Origin: Beta vulgaris subsp. vulgaris
Lineage: Eukaryota > Streptophyta > Magnoliopsida > Caryophyllales > Amaranthaceae
Length of the DNA: 64,000 nt
Reading direction: 5' to 3'
NCBI RefSeq assembly: GCF_026745355.1
Contig: NC_079202.1
Span: 157,001 to 221,000 of the forward strand
Shown: positions 11,687 through 23,699 of the stretch, piece by piece
Layout of the letters: each line of letters opens with the position of its first letter
How positions within the stretch are numbered: position 1 is the stretch's first letter
Translations under genes and position numbers: made by a program
Notes under the pieces: generated by a model
Database searches by the model: none
The model's input: only the letters and a program-made list of their open reading frames with translations
What the model was told of the DNA's origin: nothing

Positions 11687-12305
11687 TGTACAAGATAGTG
11701 ATAATGGAGGAGAAGAGGATATAGTAGATTAGTAGTAGATTAGTAGTAGATTAGAAGTAGCATACGTTTTGAGTTCAAATATGTGTCTCTTCAGCTTCAC
11801 TTTACTTATTCCTTCATATTTTATGGAGACTCTCAGAATTCTTTCTTCATTCGTTAATATGGTAGAGCAGTAGAGTCATCCGTATGATTAGGGTTATGTT
11901 TATTTTACCTTATTTTTACTTGTCTGATTTAAACTTATTTAAAAATCCTTTTTATATGATTTGAACTAATTTTTTATGGAAGGTCTCAATGGTAATCTTA
12001 AAGTTTGACTTTTTTCTTTAGTAGTCAAATTTAATTTTTATTATTAATGGTAATCTTGCCTTAATGGTTATACTAGAAAAGGTGATATTACTAATCATTT
12101 TTCGTTATATATAATTGCTAAAAGGGTGGTTTTCGAACTATATAAGTATTTCAGAGTGTAGGTATATATAACTTTCCTTTAAAAAACACATTCTCATCTA
12201 TCTCTTTCTAAATACGGGGATTAAATAGGTTTTCAATGAGAGAAAAAGGAACATCGGTTTTTTCTAAGTGAATTTATGTCATTCTAGTATAATAAATAAC
12301 CTTAA
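11687..12305. other. Promoter-side flank of the nucleoplasmin-like gene, with a short tandem repeat
   Basis: Immediately upstream of the start codon, 11718-11760 holds a tandem repeat of about 13 bp (TAGATTAGTAGTA). The rest, up to the Helitron terminus at 12306, is AT-rich with no coding frame. I could not single out a convincing TATA box. Confidence 0.4.
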
Positions 12306-12888
12306 TCTATCTCTATATATATATATATAAAGCAAAGTCATATTAGCTTACGTGTCAAATTCTTAAACAGTTTGCCAAATGTCGCTTCTAAATTGATCCT
12401 CCACTTTCAATCGCCACGTGTATAGTACCATTCATGTCCATATTTGTTGATGTGTCGGTTCCATATAAAAATAGGCGTGTGCCACTCAATCTATATTTTA
12501 GGAAATCAATCCCCGCATAATCCTCAATTGCTTTAAATAGGAATAGTATCTTTGGACTCCCTATCATATCCGATCCCATAATTCACGGATATGATCTTAA
12601 TAACATTGGAAAACAGTGAATTTCATATACAAAAGATTATGCACGGAAATATATTGATCTTATTGGTAAGTTTCTATTTTCATTGTTGTAATTATGCACG
12701 TATGTAAAATGAAATTAAGTATCAGCAATAAAAACCATAATAATTTTTGCCTCCACAAAACCCTATTATATTGGTCAAGTTATGCTATAAATAGCTATTA
12801 TTTGCTTAAATTATTAATTACGTTTTTTGGCAGAGCAAGTAAAATTAAATATAAAAAAATGAAAAATGTCAAAGCTAGCAATAGCAAC

Positions 12889-13363
12889 TTGCTTAGAAGT
12901 TGAGGAAGAGATAACATGAAAAGCCCGGTTGAGATCCAATAGAACAACCAACAATGCAAGATCATGGAACAATTTGAGTGTGCAATGCTTTATTGACAAT
13001 TTTATAAGTTTGGTATACGTTTAACTCAAGCAAATGGAGTTTTTGGAGCCTAATGATAAATTTGGTAAGTTATAGCTGAATCTTTAGAGTTCTGCCTATA
13101 ACTTCTATACAAGAAAAACATAAATCTTTATAGCATTAATTTGGTAAACAAGTTGCTATTGCTCACGGCACAGTTGCATAATATTAACAAATAATATTAA
13201 TATTGATTGATATAACTTACCATTATTTTATATTACCATTTATGTAACTTACAGTAAGAAAAAATGTTATTATATAAGATGTTCATGTACACACCCTAAT
13301 ATAAACTTATTTTATTCCACTTCTTTCTTTACACGAAAAATTAAAAAAATTCAAATTGACAAA
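12889..13363 (+). other. Leader of the first RPA-like gene; possible upstream exon
   Basis: A short open stretch ending at about 13057 (ATG at 13036, MEFLEPNDKFG, then GTAAGT) looks like a small 5' exon that could splice to the exon beginning near 13364. The correct start of the first RPA gene is therefore uncertain. 12428-13035 is otherwise AT-rich without a recognisable gene. Confidence 0.3.
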
Positions 13364-14969
13364 ATGCTCCAAGACAAACAAGGACGACCTACAACTAAAG
13401 GAGTTGTCAATCTTCGCAGAATCATGTCCATTGAAAATGTTGAACATGTATTAATAAGTAAGTGATTACTACTATTTTGATAAATTTTACTTTAATCATG
13501 TCCATTTGAGTTTTTACTTTTTGAATGCTAGGTATAATTGGTATTGTTATATATGCAAGCCCCATCACATTGGCCAAAGATAATGTCACATACCTACAAG
13601 ATATTGTACTAATTGATAAAAGGTAAATTTTTTCACAAAGTTTTTACTGTCAATACATATAATATAATTATCAATTACAAAAAAGTGTAATTAAAATTAT
13701 GACTTATATGAATTATGTGTTTAGTTGCTTTGCAGTTATGTTGACTATATCAAGTCATTTCATATATGGGCCGAATGCACTGGACAATATTAAGGATGCA
13801 ATTCCTTTCTTAATATGTGGATTAACTGTGGAGAAGAATAATGGTAATTGCCTACTCACTATATAATATTCATTAAACTTATTTTACTAATGGTGTTGTT
13901 CCAACATTGTGGTATCATTAATGTGACATGTGACATTTTTGATTGAAATAGATGGAATTTCATTACGTTGTGGTATTGATACAACTATAACAATTGATCC
14001 CAGATGTAAAAAGGCAAGAAGAATGATGTGTTGTAAGCTATGTATAAACTATTCAAGCGTAATGGCGTAATTTATCATTTTTTCATGATCTCATCTATTT
14101 TAATTGAAACAGGTTTTTGAAACATCGGTTTGCCCAATACAAAGTAAATTGGATAAAAAGAAGCTCATTTTCGTTATTTATAACTCTAAAAATATCTAAT
14201 GCAAGGCGAACAACAATCAACGAATTCATGAACATGGATCATGTATGGCTGTATTTAAATTATAGCAACTTGAAGTTAAGTTTTATACATTCTATTGTTT
14301 TAATTTTTAACTAATATACAAAAAAAATTAATGCAGGAAATCAATTGTCGAATCATTGGACGATTAGTTGGCGTAAATTTGGAGAGTATGCAATGGTGTG
14401 ATGCATGTTTTTTTTGTAATCAAAGAGTCAATTTTGTGGGCCCACAAAGTAATTGTGTTTTCTGCCGCAACAAAAATTTGCCCCCGAAAAAATGGTATAG
14501 CTACATATGTCCCAATTTATTAAAATTATATTTTAAACATAATATTTGTTATAACGTACTTCTTCCTATTATTTGTTTTTAGCATGTCACTAAAAGTTAC
14601 AATTAAGGACAAAAGTGGAACTATAGATGTCACTCTATGGGACAAGCAAATTGATTTTTTATTACCGATGTATAAATCGGTATTACAATATGACAATGTT
14701 GAGGTACCATGTCATTTCCTTTTTGTCCTTTTAGTTTTGATTCTAATTATATCAATCATTTCTACACTCAATATTCATTTTTTTAATTCTTTGGCACACT
14801 TAGTGTATAGGACTGCAAAATACACGTAAGATACTTGAAACACGTATAGGAGACGGTTTCATTTTCTTACTACGATCAACAATCTGTAATTCAAAATTAC
14901 CAGATTTTAAGGTTATTCACATAACACATGTTGATTGGGCTGAAGAATGTGCTTATCTTTTTAGGTATG

Positions 14970-15045
<76 letters not shown>

Positions 15046-15236
15046 ATTTGAACTTTTTTTTATATATAGATTCATGTTATTTTGGATTATTACTTACTTT
15101 ATTAATTTGGGTTATAAATAGGGATCGAAATTATGTAAACAAAAAGCAAGGAACATCTATCCAAGGTAAATCTATAAAAAAGGAAGTTATCATGCACGTG
15201 AAAAATCAAGGGATGTCTAAAAAAAAGAAGCTATGA
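13364..15236 (+). CDS. Helitron RPA70-like single-strand DNA-binding protein, first copy
   Basis: Exons by frame and splice sites: 13364-13460 or so (RPTTKGVVNLRRIMSIENVE), 13532-13621 (IIGIVIYASPITLAKDN, QDIVLIDKR), about 13724-13842 (VMLTISSHFIYGPNA), 13951-14037 (ISLRCGIDTTITIDP), about 14114-14244, 14335-14493, 14583-14703, about 14801-14964 and 15120-15236. The exon at 14335 carries a four-cysteine ribbon (CDACFFCNQ ... CVFC), followed by VTIKDKSGTIDVTLWDKQ, the zinc OB fold of RPA70 DBD-C. The C terminus is lysine-rich (MSKKKKL). RPA-like proteins of plant Helitrons are thought to coat the displaced single strand during rolling-circle transposition. I see no stop inside these exons, so this copy may be intact, but the true N terminus is unclear. 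A 70-bp AT repeat sits in its last intron. Confidence 0.65.
14973..15042 (+). repeat. (AT)n microsatellite, 70 bp
   Basis: Uninterrupted AT dinucleotides in the last intron of the first RPA-like gene. Confidence 0.95.
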
Positions 15237-15767
15237 TGGATTATGCCAACTCATTGTAATTGAGTGGTGTACTTATTCACCAAATCATTCTATTGATAAA
15301 TATGAGACAAAATTACCATGATTCAAGGAGATTTGAATCCAAATTTTAGAACTTCCTGTGATTCACGGGTATGGTGATTAAGTTGGCATATTTTGATGAT
15401 TTGAAATCATATAATCTAATTTCAAAGATATGTAATCTCATTTTATAGAATATTATCTAACTCCATATTATATCATAAATCATAATAAAATCATACTTTT
15501 ATATACTTTCCTAATTGACGTATTTCTAATCATCTATCATCTATTAGATTATAATGTATGAGAATCAAACATAGCAGAATATCTTAACCTTATATATAAT
15601 ATATAGATAAATATAAATTCTAATTAAAATATCTAGACATCATACCCTAGCAGAACCTATGTCTATATATATATATAGATAAACATAATTTTTTTACCAT
15701 ACTATCAATTCAACATTGTTTAGAACTCTAAAAACTTTTAATTATCGTCTTTAAACTGAAACAAGAA
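15237..15767 (+). other. Spacer between the two RPA-like genes
   Basis: AT-rich DNA with no coding frame. It holds the 3' flank of the first RPA gene and the presumed promoter of the second. Several TATATATA runs (15590-15690) precede the second gene but none can be singled out as its TATA box. Confidence 0.4.
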
Positions 15768-16989
15768 ATGTCTTCCGGTGAAGGGAGGAAACCAGATGTG
15801 ATGAAAATTGCTGACATAACTAAGACTACCAAACGCAGCACAATCAAAGGTAGAATTATAAGGAGTTGGTCAGTGATGGATTTCAAGAAGCCCGATGTTG
15901 TGAATAGCATGGATATTGTGCTAATGGATATTCAGGTATATTATTATGATATTTTATTTTAATTTTAAATATTTTGTATTACCAATAAGTTATTCATATT
16001 ATATTATATAATATACATCCATTTATATATGAGTATTACTTATACATGTCTAAATTTTATAGGGAGGAAAAATCCAAGTTTCTTGCAAGAAATCCTTAAT
16101 GTCGACTTTTTCTGGAAATTTGAGTCATGGGATGTTCATTGAGATTACAAATTTCGGAGTGCGTGAAAATACCGGACTAGATCGACCTACTAAGCATTGT
16201 TTCATGTTACACCTTAACTATTCTTCTCACATTGAACAGTGCGAGGCCTTGGAAATTGACTTGCATGGATGGGATTTAGTTTCTTTTAGCGATTCATTGT
16301 CTAAAAAAGAGTCTGATGTTTATTTGCTAGGTAATTTTAATTTGGATTCAGTGTAACTAAAAAAAAACTACACTGTTCATTATCATATATTTCAATTTAT
16401 TTTTAATAAAAACAATGCTAATAAACTAACTTTTTATTGTGTTTCAAGATTTTGTGGCGAGATCATGGATTTACTCATTGAGAAAAAACAAGTTCAAAAT
16501 TGATGACTATAGAGCTAATGGATCTTGAGTAAGTTGGTATTATTGAAAAAGGCATAAAATATCATCTTGAATAGTTGTAAATAATAATTAAAATCTTTTT
16601 TTTTTTGCAGAAACAACTTTGTTACTTTTGTGTTGTGGGTGAATATGCAGATCAACTAACTTTTTCTTAATAAGAGAAATAATGAGTTGAATATTGTTAT
16701 TGCAGTGCAGTTAGCAAAGCGTATTATATACCATGGTATTTGTTATTTACAAATTAATTGACCTTCATAAATCATTGCTTCTGTTTTTAAGTACATAATC
16801 TTTGTAGTTCTTTTTATAATTTTGTTTTGTAGGGGAGGTCCGTCTTACAACCTCGCGATTTGTGACAAAGTTGTTACTAGATTATGACATTCCACAAATA
16901 ACTGATTTTAAAAAGAGGTATGACATGTATGCCATTTTGGGATGATTCTATTTTAAAAAACAAATATAATTACGAACAACGCTAATGTT

Positions 16990-17240
16990 CAAAAAATAAG
17001 AATAATTCCAACGTGGACTATATTACCAACTTCTTAAAAAATGCCTAGGTCCACGTTTCTTTCAAAACATAATACTTATAGATGATATCTCCTTCACATA
17101 TAATAACATATAACATATAAAATATGTCTTAACCAAATGGTCAAAATTGGACAAAATCTATAATATTACGTTTTATTGTACTAAAGTCCACTAAAAAATT
17201 TTCCACTAAAAATTTTCCTCCAGATCTTTCATAAACAATT
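16990..17240. repeat. Dispersed repeat, copy 1 (second copy at about 19745-19985)
   Basis: About 250 bp inside an intron of the second RPA-like gene recurs downstream of it in the same orientation. Shared phrases include CACGTTTCTTTCAA, CACATATAATAACATATAA, CAACCAAATGGTCAAAATTGG and TTTTATT.TACTAAAGTC. It is probably a small unclassified repeat inserted twice or duplicated. Confidence 0.6.
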
Positions 17241-17249
17241 TAAATTAAT

Positions 17250-17850
17250 GTATTCCATTCAACTACTTTAAAAGTCAACATATTAATTGAAAGTATAGTC
17301 AACTTATATTAGACCTCAAAAAATGATCAAATTATATTAACGATATATTATATATATGATCACACAAGTAAACATATGATCACACAAGTATATATATGAT
17401 CACACAAGGTTTATTCTCTCTCCACCTCCACAATACCTCAGAAAACATCCACAATACCTATGATCACACAAGAGGACGTACGATATAATTTAATAAGTCA
17501 ACTCTTGAACCTTGAGCAAAATATTAATGAACTGTTGAAATAATAATGTCAATGAAAACTTTTTTGTTCACGATATAGATGATGCTTCATTTGTGGAATT
17601 ATATATGGTGGTAGTCTGTAGGTATATAGTACTTATTAATAATTATATACATTGATTTTTTGGACAAGTTTTTCAATATTCTTTTTACTCTTATGAAACA
17701 TAATAGCTCTAACCCAAAATTATATTATTCATATTAATAGTATTATGTTCTACATCCACCAAACCCTAACCCATATAATATTATTATATTTTACCTGAAT
17801 TATTTAGCATACTTTTCATACATGTAAGGAATTATCTTTATCATTAATAT
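17250..17850. other. Long intron of the second RPA-like gene with short repeats
   Basis: AT-rich. The phrase TATGATCACACAAG occurs four times between about 17354 and 17472. No coding frame. Confidence 0.5.
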
Positions 17851-19221
17851 TACAGCAAGACTGCTAAAGAAGACTCGGCCATTTCACAAAAACCAAGCGA
17901 ATTTTCAACGGGGACATCAGAGTTTTTAAAGGAAGACACCATCAAAGACATTTGCGATCTTCTAATGTCTGAAGGGGTATGGAAAAAAACATATTTTAAT
18001 TAACAACCATAGAAAATACAATTATGCGAAATGCACGTGATTTTTTGTTCTTATCTTCTAATCTCATTTATCTACCTATAGCCTGGGATGTGTGTTTGTC
18101 TTGGTACTATTGAAGACGTTGACACTGAATTCAATTGGTATTATGAGGCGTGTAAAAAATGTTGAGTGCTGTCAAAAAAGAAGGTGACATTGTCAAGTGC
18201 AAGAAGGAAAATAAAGTCCTTAAGTCAACCGTGCCAAGGTAAATATTTATAAATCTATTCTCATACACATTGATATAGACATTGTACATGATGTATAATG
18301 TACTTTTTTCGTATTATAGGTTTAGGTTGAAAATAATCGTGTCTGATAACACGGATGATGCTACCTTCGTGCTTTTTGAAAAAGAAGTTCAAAAGATGTT
18401 GAATAAATCTGCTTCCGAACTATTAGATATTCAAGAGATGGTATTGATTTTATTTTTCTAAGTAAAACATAAATATTGTTTTTTTTTCATTCGTATACAT
18501 GATCCACTAGAAGTTTCATATTTAGTTAATATTGATCTCATTTCAAATTCTACTGTTTAATTTTATAGAAAGGGGATAAGTACGGATTTCCTGAAGCATT
18601 TACACAGCTCCTTGGCAAAAAGTTACTATTCAAAGTTGATATCCCATCCAAGCATACATCCGGTACTAATAGAAACTTCACTGTTATAAATTCTACGGAT
18701 GATCAAAAATTAATTGACAAATGGATGGGGTCTACATGAAAATAGAGGTTTGTGATATTTTTATATATAGATTGATACTTGTAGAGTTACTATTTGGTCT
18801 TCTTATTTTTTTGCGTTTATTTATGTACTAATATCTTATAATTAAAATAAATATTTACTCACTACGCACTAATATTGACTTATTTTTACCATTAATGAAG
18901 TCTGAAAGATACAAGCAAGAGCAAATTGAATATGAGAGCGTAAAGGATGTTGAAGGAGAAAATGTATGTTATCTATTTATATTTAGATATTTTAGTTCTT
19001 ATTAAATTTATTTGAGACTCATTTGATTTTTATGTGGTAAAATGTATTCTTATTTGGGTAATTCATTTACGTAGGATACCAAATCAATTGATAATGAAGG
19101 TTTGCCAAGTTCCATCACACCTCAAAAAAGAGTCCATGTTGATAATGAAGGATCATTAGCAAATTCTCCATTGGATGCACAACTCTCTACTAACAAGAAG
19201 CAGATTATTGCAAAAGAATGA

Positions 19222-20295
19222 GAAGGATTTAAAGAAGTAGATACAATGCAATGACACCATATTCGAATGATGAAGTTTTTTGAGATACTTTAAATTTAAG
19301 GGCTTATGCTTTTTGTTTAATATGCTTAAGTAGCTTTGTTCAATTTTGTGTTTTTCAATAACAGTTGTTAAGTTGGTTTTTGAAGTTTGTTTACAACAAC
19401 TACTAAGTTGGATTAATAAATTTTTGGCTGTTAAGTTTATGTCACTTAAAAAAGTACTACTTATTGCTTAATTGTCCACAAAACCCATATAGGCCATATT
19501 GAGGTTTCCTACTTTCTTTGACTATCTTATTTAAAACATGATGTCCACTAAGCAATTGATTAATATTCTATTTTAAAACATGTTAGATATGGGCCAATAT
19601 CCATCTTTGTAGAGAAAGCATTATCATCCACTATGTATGATTCCTTTTATTTTTCCCTAAAAAAAGTATTATTCCTTTTAAAAAATTGGTCAACATTAAT
19701 GATTGTTAACATTCCAAAGGATGGATATCGACTCCCCTATATGTGCAACATATCTGACTTACTACAATTTTTTAGGTTACTACATCTTTGTAGTGATAAT
19801 GCACGTTTCTTTCAATACATATTACTTATGCAAATCACTATATATAATATGATATTTCACATATAATAACATATAAATAATTCACATCAACCAAATGGTC
19901 AAAATTGGACAAAAATTATAATGTTTAGGTTTTATTATACTGAAGTCGATTCCAATTTTTTCACTAAAAATTGAAAGTAATCATATGTCATAGATTAATG
20001 GTTCTCAAGTATATAAGAGTAACTATAGTATTTCCATTAATTTATAGCCGTCTCAATTTCTACGGCAGCACACTAATAGTTATTGTTCGCATTCACTCTC
20101 TAAATATCCAATTCCATTGACTTAAGCCAAACACGAACGAACTATTTGATCCATCTAAAAGGTCAACTTAGGTAAATGGATTACAAGGCAACAAACATAA
20201 TAATGAAAAAAATTTAAAGAATGAGATATCACTAAAACACAAAAATGATTTCAACCACCATGTACACGATTTCACATTAATTTTTTTGATATACA
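19222..20295. other. Interval between RPA and RepHel parts of the Helitron; no gene seen
   Basis: AT-rich DNA holding the second copy of the 250-bp dispersed repeat (about 19745-19985). I searched it for a Helitron 3' end (hairpin plus CTRR) that would close an RPA-only Helitron and saw none. Confidence 0.5.
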
Positions 20296-20370
20296 AACTA
20301 TCTATCTATATCTATATCTATATCTATATATATTTATAAAACAAAGGTTCATTTTGCCTATGTGTCAAGC
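20296..20370 (+). other. Second Helitron-5'-end-like sequence
   Basis: A TCTATATC microsatellite passes into TATATTTATAAAACAAAG and then TATGTGTCAAGC. The other two 5' ends of this family have TATATATAAAGC and, about 30 bp later, a TGTCAA motif. This could be the true start of the RepHel-bearing Helitron or an internal remnant. Confidence 0.4.
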
Positions 20371-20690
20371 TAAAAATGTATAAAATTTTCATGTAAAAAT
20401 GTAATCATCGCAATTTTAGTTAGTAGGTAACATAAATGTGAAGTCTATATTGTAATATATTCTCTGTATATCAACAAATATATTATTTAAGGGAAGTAGA
20501 ATCAATATCATGAGATACATAATCAATGCCAATTATAATTCCTACTTTGCCGCACATATATGATAAAGTCAACCATATATTATTACAACAACCAATCCTC
20601 TAATCATAAAACACTAAAATTATCAACTCAAAATAGTGTGGAAACACAATCATATTCAAGAGTGTCAAAGGTATATAGTTAGTGCTTCAA

Positions 20691-20779
20691 CAATGGATGA
20701 GCAACGAGTGAGGAACGCACGTGAAAGAAGAAAAAAATTGTTATCAGAAAAACGGTGTAAATCCGTTAAACAAATACAA
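20691..20779 (+). pseudogene. RepHel N-terminal exon, basic module 1
   Basis: ATG at about 20693 opens MDEQRVRNARERRKKLLSEK, followed by RCKSVKQIQ and a donor (CAAG|GTAATA). Plant RepHel proteins start with a short arginine/lysine-rich helical segment of this type. It is the first of several related modules spread over 15 kb (see 29740, 35165 and 35588). Confidence 0.5.
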
Positions 20780-20879
20780 GGTAATAAATTCTTTTCATTG
20801 ACAATTATAATTGAACATGAAAATTACCAAATTATTCGTATGAAATTATTCTATCACTCACATGCAAACATATAAAATC

Positions 20880-22990
20880 ATCCTAATTTCAATCTTAATT
20901 CTAAATTCCTAATTGACAGTTATACTACTAATATATCGAATTAATTTTCACTAACGGTTAGAACTGCACCGGATATTGATTTTTTCAATAGACTTCTCAC
21001 ATGAAAGAAAATGTATCATAAAGGATATAAAAATTGCCAATGAAAAGGGTGATGTATCAACGCAGTTTGATAAATAACTAAAAAAAGCACTTTGTTTTAA
21101 ACTTTTCATACCCAAAAAAGAAGAAAAAAAATGTTTAAACATGCTAAAAAACTACATGCATTTTTTACCCTTATCTCAAAGCAGTTTACCAATCCTTTCG
21201 CAGAAAAAGACGAGTTTTTGCCCAAAATCATATTTTTAACATATAAAAAAATTCAGAATATTTCATTGTAAAAATTTCGTATATAATATTGATTTGGAAA
21301 AAAATCAGTATAAATGACCCTAAATTAAGAATAATTCCGTTTTTAGCATTATCCAATGTATATATACCTAATGATGAGCAGTTGACCTGGCACAATTCAG
21401 GAACACTTGGATATGAGAAACTAAATTAAAATCTAATTTAATAGCATACAATTAGAAAGTAGTATATGACAAAACCTATGATAGAAGAACTATAATCAGT
21501 GGAGTAAAATAAACAAGAATAATAATGCAATGGACCTTGGATTTATCTATAACATGAATTCCACTTAAAATGACATGCAGTTCCCATAAACTTTGTCGTT
21601 TTGTTGCATGCAATTTGACAGATAAATTATTCAAAGTTCCAACTCTTTTTAACCAAAACAAAAGGAAAAATAAAAAGATACTACAAACAAAAACAAGAGC
21701 TTCATCCCAAAGAATTAGTTGAATCCTGATAAGACTATGGTGTATTGTAAGCCCGCCACGATGTGGTCCTCTATGCAGATCAGGATCGAAAACCATATAG
21801 CAACAAATAACATATAATATATTGAATATTGGGTTAGAGAGAAAATTGCATAATTATATTGAAGCCCGCCACGAGTTTTTGGGTATCAAATATGCTAAAA
21901 ACTACATGCAAACATAAAATCAGTTCAATTTCATCATAATTAGTCAAAAATCAGATTTTTTTTAAAAGAACTTACCAAATAATTTCAACCTATATTGACC
22001 CATTTAGAAAATTTCTTCAAACTCCATATCAATCCAACTCGATATATTTACGATTTTGCATGCGGTCTTTAAATCTTCTTCACTTTGTAGATCGAATGAT
22101 TCTACACCTTGGTTGTATCAAGGAATTATAGTAACCATGCTTCAAATGCAAAGAACATGAAGATCAAAAGCTTAATTTCTTCATAAAACCCACATGCATG
22201 AGTTTTATATTTGTTGTTGATGCAAAAATCGATGACTTGGAGTATAATTTGTGGCTTTAAAGTATAAAAAAAATGTAGATAAGAGAGATTTTCGAAAAAA
22301 ACGTATGAATGTGAAGGTAATAAGATAGGTTTGGGTTGTAGAGAAGGTATATAAGTTACGTTGTATGCAAGAGAAGGTAATAAGATAGATTTGGGTTGTA
22401 ATAAGTTTTAGAATCATCTAGGTGTGGGTTGTAATAAGATATAGATTGTATGTAGAGAGAGATTTTTATGGAGAAGATGATGTATGTATGTAGTTGTAAT
22501 CATCTTATATGTATGTAATAAGAAATGTATGTATGTAGATTTTTGTGGGTTGTAATAAGATTATTTTATGGAGATTTTTGGAAAAAACGTATGATGTATG
22601 TATGTAGTTGTAATAAGTAGATTGTATAATATTTTTTATTAAGTTAGAAAACATTTTTGGAGCATTATTTTATAACCAAGGCCCAAATTATTTGAAGCAT
22701 CAATATAGTAAAGTGGTATGCTTATTTATGGAGTGTCTTTGGAGCAAATGTTGGTAAAAAGTTACGGGTTGAACGAGAAATGTGAAAGTTAGCGAGGAAA
22801 AATTTGAGCCATTGTGTCCAAATATAAGAAAATATAACTTTTACGATTAAAGTTAATCTTTAAATAAACACTATTTTACTAACATTATATGGACTTGGTC
22901 CACACTAAAATCGTACGGATCTATGCTAATTCATGTTATTTATAAAAAAAAAGTCACTAAAAAAAATAGATATAATATGAGAGTAAATAT
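20880..22990. other. Non-coding intron or insertion inside the Helitron
   Basis: AT-rich with internal repeats. The phrase GCTAAAAA(A)CTACATGCA occurs near 21143 and 21892, and AAGCCCGCCACGA near 21749 and 21862. I see no convincing coding frame; the 106-codon minus-strand frame at 21476-21796 has no recognisable domain. Confidence 0.4.
22290..22640 (+). repeat. Degenerate minisatellite-like tract
   Basis: Imperfect repeats built from GGTAATAAGATAG, TTGGGTTGTAATAAG and GATGTATGTATGTAG phrases, with GATTTT(C/T)GGAAAAAACGTATGA in two copies (about 22290 and 22573). Confidence 0.6.
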
Positions 22991-23038
22991 AGATTGTAAA
23001 GTTTGATGATGTGTAAAAAAAAAAAAAGCTACTATATC

Positions 23039-23383
23039 ACAACAGTACGTACAGGTCATTTTTGTTCTCTTGATAAGACGTTCATAAGCGGTAAAAGTTA
23101 TTCAAATCAATTGCGTTGTCTAACTGATTGTGTCCAATGTAATGCACATATCATTGCTATTGTTAAAGAAATTGTTGCTCATATGTTTACAATTCTGACT
23201 ATCGGTTTTTTTTATTCATTGAAGTTTGCACGCCAACAAGCATACAAGCAACAAGCGGTATGAATTAATGTACAAGTGTTGTGATCTAATATAATGTCTT
23301 TCTTTTTGGTTCATGTCATGTTTTATATGTCTTTGTCTAGGTGAAAAAAATAATCCAGGCCAAGAAAATCAATTACATACACC
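23039..23383 (+). pseudogene. RepHel N-terminal module, copy A (split by the hAT element)
   Basis: After an acceptor (GTACAG|GT) the frame reads GHFCSLDKTFISGKSYSNQL, then RCLTDCVQCNAHIIAIV, and further on LKFARQQAYKQQAV. A second exon at about 23341 reads GEKNNPGQENQLHT. Removing the hAT element and one target duplication joins this exon to downstream bases with an open frame (PTNFFRRDLTPLSNITNG) ending at a GTGAGT donor near 29633, as expected if the hAT inserted into a working exon. Confidence 0.55.
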
Positions 23384-23394
23384 TAGAGGTGTCA

Positions 23395-23680
23395 ATTCAG
23401 TTCAACAGTTCAGTTATGGTTATAACCAAACAGTTCAGTTGATATCAGTTCAGTTTGTATCAGTTGAAATAATTAACAGTTCAGTTCAGTTCAGTTAACA
23501 AACTTTTCAGTTCAGTTTAATTCAGTTTTTTCCCTTTCCATTTCCAGTTCAGTTCAGTTGCAGTTTAAATCAGTTTTAACCAAGCAGTTAAACCAACCAA
23601 CGGTTGAATCCATATCAGTTAAAATTTGTTGCAGTTATTTTCAGTTTTGTTTTGGTTTATTTCAGTTATTGGCGGAAACC
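23395..23680 (+). repeat. Left subterminal CAGTT repeats of the hAT element
   Basis: Over twenty CAGTT pentamers, many as TTCAGTTCAG, in the first 300 bp of the element. Short clustered subterminal motifs are the usual transposase-binding sites of hAT elements. Here they point the same way at both ends. Confidence 0.8.
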
Positions 23681-23699
23681 ACATAACTTCGACAATAAT

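Larger units (their letters stand above)
15768..19221 (+). pseudogene. Helitron RPA70-like gene, second copy, with a frameshift and a nonsense codon
   Basis: Exons: 15768-15935 (MSSGEGRKPDVMKIADITKT, GRIIRSWSVMDF, DIVLMDIQ), about 16063-16329 (GGKIQVSCKKSLMSTF, GMFIEITNFGV), about 16449-16530, short pieces near 16610 and 16706, 16834-16917 (VRLTTSRFVTKLLLDYD), 17857-17977, about 18082-18239, about 18320-18440 (FRLKIIVSDNTDDATFVLFE), about 18571-18748, about 18900-18964 and 19079-19221. This is the OB-fold series of RPA70. The zinc-ribbon exon has CLGTIEDVDTEFNWYYEACK and then breaks by one base near 18160 before resuming as LSAVKKEGDIVKCKK. The LIDKWMGST segment ends in TGA at about 18738, while the downstream exons stay in the same frame (SERYKQEQIEYES, SITPQKRVHVDNEG), so the stop looks like a later mutation. 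The second RPA is thus probably dead, though it was once a separate gene from the first. Confidence 0.65.
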
